Assembly: GCA_003260075.1 (NCBI GenBank)
Contig: QLIY01000221.1
Span: forward strand, 1-64,000
Reading direction: 5' to 3'
DNA length: 64,000 nucleotides
Source: Phallusia mammillata
Taxonomy: Eukaryota > Chordata > Ascidiacea > Phlebobranchia > Ascidiidae
Both the position numbers and the translations under genes were made by a program. Shown here one piece after another: positions 58,813-64,000 of the stretch. Each line of letters begins with the position of its first letter. Positions within the stretch are counted from its first letter, which is position 1. A model generated the notes under the pieces. The model searched no databases. It was not told where the DNA came from and worked only from the letters and a program-made list of their open reading frames with translations.

Positions 58813-61311
58813 TTATAATTCTTGTTTAGATTTTCGTTTTCCGTCGGATTCTGAGTCCTTTTTTTTTTGCTCATTTTCCTCCTCGTCATCATCATCATCA
58901 TCATCATCATTATCGCTATCGTCATCTCGTACGTCATTGGTCGCGTTGTCGTCATCAGCATTTTCATCTTGATCATCCTCATCGTCATCGTTAAGGTTGT
59001 AATCATCATCGTCATCTTCAGTGTTGATTTTTCCAGACAAAACCTCACTTATCCACTTCTCTAGTTCGGAAGTTGTTGGCAAGCGAGATTNTCGTCATCA
59101 TCATCATCATCATCATTATCGCTATCGTCATCTCGTACGTCATTGGTCGCGTTGTCGTCATCAGCATTTTCATCTTGATCATCCTCATCGTCATCGTTAA
59201 GGTTGTAATCATCATCGTCATCTTCAGTGTTGATTTTTCCAGACAAAACCTCACTTATCCACTTCTCTAGTTCGGAAGTTGTTGGCAAGCGAGATTTTCT
59301 TCTTTCCATCCACACACTGTCAGCCTGTGATCACGAATTGAGCAGATATTATTGTGAGATATTTCACCATTTTTATGTTAATTTTCTGCTTGGCCGATTG
59401 GTGGCAATTTTGAAAGAAAAATTGTTGCTTATATTGTTGGTTAACTCACATCAGTAACATTGACGACTCCGATCTGTGGTTCTTTCAAGTCCACACCGAA
59501 AGTTCTTTCCCAGTAGTCGTGAAGCTACAAAAAGTGAAAACCATAGGTAAGCCAAAACAGAGCAAAATAAACAGCATAAGGCTTCAAACAACTTACCAGG
59601 GTAAAATCATCAGGATCGATCCACACGATCGACAAGTTTGGATTTTCGGTATTCTGCTGTGCGATATCTTTCACCATTTGTAGAAATTCGTAACCTTCTG
59701 GATCTTCAGCGTCCGCAAATGTTACTACGTGAATTCCCTGCACGTCATCCTCCTGCATAATAAATTTCAATAATAGCTTTATTAGATATCCAAACTGTTA
59801 GCACAGCATTGTAATAACCGAGACTTACCCAAGTGTCATACATATCGAGAGGTCGCAATTTCCTTAAAGTTGCTCTCTTGTGGTTTTCGACAAATTCTTC
59901 AATGACAGTGTTATCGTGTGGACCCTCTCCCGGGATTGAGATTGGTTTTTTCATGTAAGGTTCGTAGAAGTCTATTTGATTAAGATCACCCAACCCAAGC
60001 TGTTTGGCCAACTGAAAGAATTGTTTTGTTGCATATCAGACGTTGACTTAAATAATGAACGATTAGCATCCCCCACAACCGATTAAAATACTCACCAATT
60101 TTTGAAAGACGGCAAAAAATGAAATCATAGGCTGATAGTCTAAAGCTGCGTCAACAAATTCGTCGTAGGCTTTGGAAATAAAAAAATATAGAAGGTTTGT
60201 TAATTTTAAAATATCATATTATAAAACCCAACAGTAGCCTACATAAGCAAACTGTATCGAAGCTGGCAAAAAAGATGTGCCAAAACGTGTAAAGAAACCA
60301 AAATAAGTCGGTATTTAATTTCACATGGGCCTGCCATTTTATAATTAGATTAAATACCGTATTTTTGTTGCTTAGTATACCTGCACTGCTGCTGCTTTCA
60401 AAAAAACCAACAACTTTTGTCATCTCATGTCGCTTGAAACTTTGAATCTCGATTTTTGAACTAATTTCTTCAACCGGACTTTCGTCCAACTGCAAAAAAC
60501 ATTGTCGTAAATATACTTTCTGTGCCTTCAATGTATTTTGAACAAACGACGTTTTTAGTTAGGAGTTTTAATGAGTTTCACTTCACCTCTAACAGAAACT
60601 CCACCAACACATCAGTTGATCTTTGTCCGTCAAACTCAACTTTGTGACCTGACTTGTAAGCGTAGATGGACCCTGCTTCAAATATTCCTAAACACAACGT
60701 CAATAAAATTTACTAAGTTACTTTTACTCCCAACATCTCACACAAGACAATGTTCACACCAAGTTTTTCAGCCAGCTTCCTATCTTTTTCCAAGTCAACT
60801 ATTCCGAATCCAATTCCTTCACGGTCTGTAATTTGAGCTGCAAGCTGTAAACCAAATAACCATAAAATAGGGTTCATTTTTTTCTTAGGGGGAGATTGTT
60901 TCATTAACTCTATTTTATAATGCTAACCTCCAACATATCTTCGGTTAAACGCCATTGCTTTTCCAAATAGCTGTCGTGGGGATCGTGCGGAATGGTAAAG
61001 TAAACGATTAAAATGTCGAACTTCTTTAAAAATCTGAAAAATGCAAAAAGCTGTAGCTTGCGCCTTTTTATGTTTAAAAATGTTCACTCTACCTGTTGAA
61101 GTTCTTTTTGCTTAAATTGATTAGACGATCTTTTCCATCATGTGATGGGAATTCCAAGCCCTTCTCTGCAAACACCAAGGTTGCACAACCTGAAAGATAT
61201 GCATGCAAACAAGCGTTACAACAGAGAATACTTGCTATTTTCTCTACTTTGTTCTCACTATAGCTTACCTAAAAGCAGAACAAGCAGAAGTAGTCTCAAG
61301 ATACACGACAT
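58813..61311 (-). CDS. CASQ-like: Calsequestrin, 11 exons, with KQEL C-terminus
   Basis: Calsequestrin is the high-capacity, low-affinity calcium buffer of the sarcoplasmic or endoplasmic reticulum lumen. Exons from the 5' side are 61311-61269, 61189-61093, 61033-60928, 60844-60760, 60687-60587, 60489-60381, 60169-60096, 60011-59829, 59752-59597, 59524-59450 and 59324-58813, giving about 444 residues after removing a duplicated piece. A signal peptide ([22 protein letters not shown]) precedes [14 protein letters not shown], the typical mature start. The three thioredoxin-like domains show family blocks such as [36 protein letters not shown] and VWIDPDDF. The Asp-rich tail, encoded by GAT repeats, ends in a Lys/Ser segment and KQEL, a KDEL-like retrieval signal that I do not expect in vertebrate calsequestrins. 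The last exon is doubled around an N at 59091. Confidence 0.92.
58886..59296 (-). repeat. About 205-bp duplication of the calsequestrin acidic exon joined by one N
   Basis: Bases 58886-59090 recur from 59092 to about 59296. The copies differ by one GAT repeat unit, one Asp codon. The join breaks the reading frame of the last exon as assembled, while one copy alone reads through to KQEL. This points to two alleles of different repeat length placed in series. Confidence 0.8.
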
Positions 61312-61732
61312 ATTCCTTCTGTGATTGTCTTGTGTCCACATAGGCAACGTTGAAATAGAAATGCATCAGGAGTGGGTTGATTAACTTATTTTAAGTGCGT
61401 GACGTGCAAGATGCCGCAAAGGCGCGATAACAAATGCTGATAGTGGTAAACATGCCGGGGTGTCTGCACTTCAGAGCCTGGCGTGAAAACGCAGCAGCTG
61501 CTCACCATGGGCACAAACTGATCTCACGCAGTTTTTTTTAGATTAACTCACCTAGGATTTAGCATGACGGTATGTAATAACTTGTTTTAGAACCAAAACA
61601 ATGGTGTTTCATTCAAGTGGACATCATACTGTAAATGTGGCCATCAAAGGTAAAAATCTTCAACAAGTACAATCTCTGTCATTTTTAGGTGTAATCCTCA
61701 ATGAAAGGCCGTCTTGGAAGGAGCATATTAAT

Positions 61733-62264
61733 TAGGCCTACCATATTTCCATGCCCCAAAAGGAGGACACATTGTTGAAAAGAACATGAAAAAATAATTT
61801 AAGGCCCCCCAAAATATAAGAGCCTCTGAAATTAAACGGTATTCAATAGATTGGATAAAGTTGAACGTTTATCACACCACAAAATTAAAATAAGCTTGTA
61901 TTTTAAAAAAGGAAAACCTGTATTCTTTAAAAAATAAGTTGAATATCTATATTTGGCTGAGGTACACTATTCACGGTTTTGAATAATCTGAGCAAAAAAT
62001 TTTGTTTTATTTCTTATAACCTGACGATGACAATAGCACTTGTCGAAACGTAGTTATGTTCTACACAAATATACTGACTCCGATTTTTTGCTCAGATTAC
62101 ATTTGGCTGTTTTCAAAGGTATAATTGTCACATATGTATTTGATAAATCAGAAATTCCTTAAAAAGGAGGACATTTGAGCATCTTTTCTTGTCCTCTGAG
62201 GACAACTTGGTTTTGGTTAAAAAGGAGGACATGTCCTCCAAAAAGAGGACGTATGGTAGACCTA
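61733..62264. mobile_element. Non-autonomous element, hAT-like, with nested hammerhead-like insert
   Basis: The ends taggcctaccata and tatggtagaccta are inverted repeats with one mismatch, and the 8-bp duplication atattaat flanks it at 61725-61732 and 62265-62272. Subterminal aaaggaggaca repeats occur on both sides. Inside, inverted repeats at 61984-61998 and 62084-62098 enclose a hammerhead-like motif, suggesting a second element inserted into this one. Confidence 0.7.
62014..62060 (+). ncRNA. Hammerhead-ribozyme-like motif
   Basis: CTGACGA (62021-62027) is followed by a GACAA/TTGTC stem and GAAAC (62045-62049), then ACGT...ATGT. Flanking ataac and gttat can pair as stem I. The arrangement matches the motif at 35896. 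Activity and exact helix limits are not shown. Confidence 0.35.
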
Positions 62265-64000
62265 ATATTAATAAACTTTATCAAACATGCAAGCGTAACC
62301 TTGCAATTGTGATAAAAATCAAAAACTATGAAATAGAGACACCTTGTTAAGTTTGTACCATTCATTGATTATGCCTCACATTCGTTATTGCATAACAAAC
62401 TGGCATCATGGTCAATCTGTACTAATTTCCAAATTACAGGGTATATGCAGTAAATTTATTAAAATCATTTTGGGTGTTAGGGCTCTCACAATATTGAAAA
62501 TGTGATGTGAAATAATGGCTTGCTCACAATTAACCAGCTTTATATGCTTGAAATATTAACTTTTATGCNATTTTTTTGGCAAACAAGCGAAATGATACAA
62601 ACTTGTTAAAGCGCAAATCAAAAATATTTTTAAGCACACTTTGTACGCAATAAGCTTTCTGGAATAGATTTACTTCCTGCCAAATTGTTAATGTAATTTG
62701 TACATAATGATTGACGCAACATGTTGTACATGATTTTAAGTATATGCCAAATTTTGCTGCGGCGTAGGGGGGGTGAATGCCTTCTGTTGACTCTTAGTGG
62801 TGATCACCCGCTTCCTTTTAACAGTCATTGGTGCAATTCGATTGGTTCCGGTATTTGCTACATCACCTGCGGGCCAGGACGTTTGTGTACTGAAAAATCA
62901 GACAATCTACATCTGTTGTGGATTGTCGCTCCTTGCGATGCATATTTGGTATTCACTGTAAACCAATAAACGTCGATTTTAGGCCGATTTTCGCCCCCAC
63001 GTGTTGACCAACCATAATGTAGCTACGCGCCAGCTGTTGTAACTTTTTTACGCTGGCGACACTTTTATCTTGTAAATGGCCAAACAATCACACATCTTGC
63101 CGACACAAATATTGCCCCAGACCAAGTCAGTATAAAGTCATTTCTCACAAAAAAGTCAAAATTTCCGAGGCATGTCAAATTTACCCCTTCGTCAGCGAAT
63201 GCATAATAAGGAATGGTATACTTGGTAGTTAAATATCTTTAAGAAAGGAGAAAATGTTTGATGTATTCGCCAATTGCCCGCGGAAGGTTTTTTATACACA
63301 AAACTACACCAGCACAGGTAGAACTTGGAAAAATGTTTGTTCATACTAATTGTTTATTTGTGTGTTAAAACCAACTATGTCTGCTGCTGGTATAATTAAA
63401 TTTTCTGACACAATAATTGTAATATTTTAGTGTTGCCATTACTTACACACAAAAATGCAATTAGTTACAGGCAACGTAATATTTTTGTCCACCTAGGTGC
63501 AAAATTGATAAAGTTTTGTTTGTAACAGTAGCCTTCTCCCTGTATCAATTAATTGTTTCCGAACAAGTTACTATGAATAGAAATTACCACGTCAAACGTA
63601 ACAAGTCACGTATTTTATGGACAGCTTTCTGAATAACAATAGTGATTGCCGGCATTGCACTGATTCCAGAATTAGTCAGAGCAAAACTTCGTGGGAAAAC
63701 TTTTTCTGAACGGCCGTGTCAGGCTACAAAATTAGCAAGAACAGTTTTGACCTTTTATGACAACAAAGAAAACCTTGTTTGCTTGTCAGGGACCTTTTGC
63801 AGTGTGCTGTCTTCAAAGATGTTTTTTAAGACGCTGGAATTTCTCCCACCCTACTTCCACAATATTAAATTCTTGCAAAACCATATTTAGCGACCAGTTT
63901 TTGCCTTAGTTGACTTGAGTGTTGTCACTAGATGGGGTACGTGTTAGTTACAGTGTGCAATAATTCGTTATCAAACAGAACCAATTTAAGTTAAGTTCGC

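Larger units (their letters stand above)
61312..64000. other. Gene-free region upstream of calsequestrin
   Basis: The calsequestrin promoter should lie just above 61311; an AG acceptor-like site (caatcacag on the minus strand, about 10 bases before the ATG) might be a spliced-leader site. One hAT-type element lies at 61733-62264. Open frames at 62721-62969 and 63642-63890 have no family similarity, and the second lacks an ATG at its start. A single N lies at 62569. Nothing else is recognised. Confidence 0.5.

Noticed and set aside
58867..59270. Plus-strand hydrophobic Ile-rich frames that look like TM proteins
   Set aside because: They are the antisense of the GAT-repeat acidic tail of calsequestrin.
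63642..63890. An 82-residue frame near the window end
   Set aside because: It begins with a non-ATG codon and shows no family resemblance.

Overview
This is a eukaryotic nuclear region, AT-rich, with intron-dense genes (short GT-AG introns, repeated polypyrimidine-AG acceptors) and many short DNA transposons. The best lineage clue is a true connexin whose coding sequence is split by several introns. Connexins are a chordate family and vertebrate connexins usually have one main coding exon, so an ascidian tunicate is the best fit; the species cannot be fixed from sequence alone.

Layout. Plus strand: an ABCC5-like ABC exporter of 28 exons (4984-11993) and an SLC17/sialin-type transporter of 10 coding exons (13559-15846). 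Minus strand: a small type I membrane protein with signal peptide, EGF, EGF, sushi and TM segments (20434-16998). Plus strand: a PH-domain, coiled-coil, Ser-rich protein of 14 exons (22404-33488). A gene-poor stretch of about 9.5 kb follows. Then three minus-strand genes lie head to tail: a connexin (47522-42963, initiator exon not found), V-ATPase catalytic subunit A (57560-52450) and calsequestrin (61311-58813). The last 2.7 kb carry repeats only. I see no operon or shared pathway; these look like ordinary neighbouring housekeeping, transport and signalling genes.

Repeats. There are several non-autonomous hAT-type elements with 8-bp target duplications, a MITE family with GGTAGAGCTACTAACACC ends and 9-10-bp duplications, a tRNA-related (B-box) SINE fragment in two copies, and two hammerhead-ribozyme-like motifs set between inverted repeats.

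Data quality. Fifteen runs of C or G of length 10 (11 where a native base adjoins) occur, most of them between two near-identical direct copies of the flanking DNA; three single N bases sit in the same arrangement. I read these as assembly joins between overlapping, probably allelic, contigs, with the runs acting as fixed-length fillers. They create false duplicate exon pieces. Four longer C runs (40, 74, 52 and 75 nt) may be sized gaps. I found no convincing new biological system. The items most worth checking are this join pattern, a one-base frameshift in V-ATPase A, a KQEL terminus on calsequestrin, the split connexin with a GC-AG intron, and the ribozyme-like motifs.
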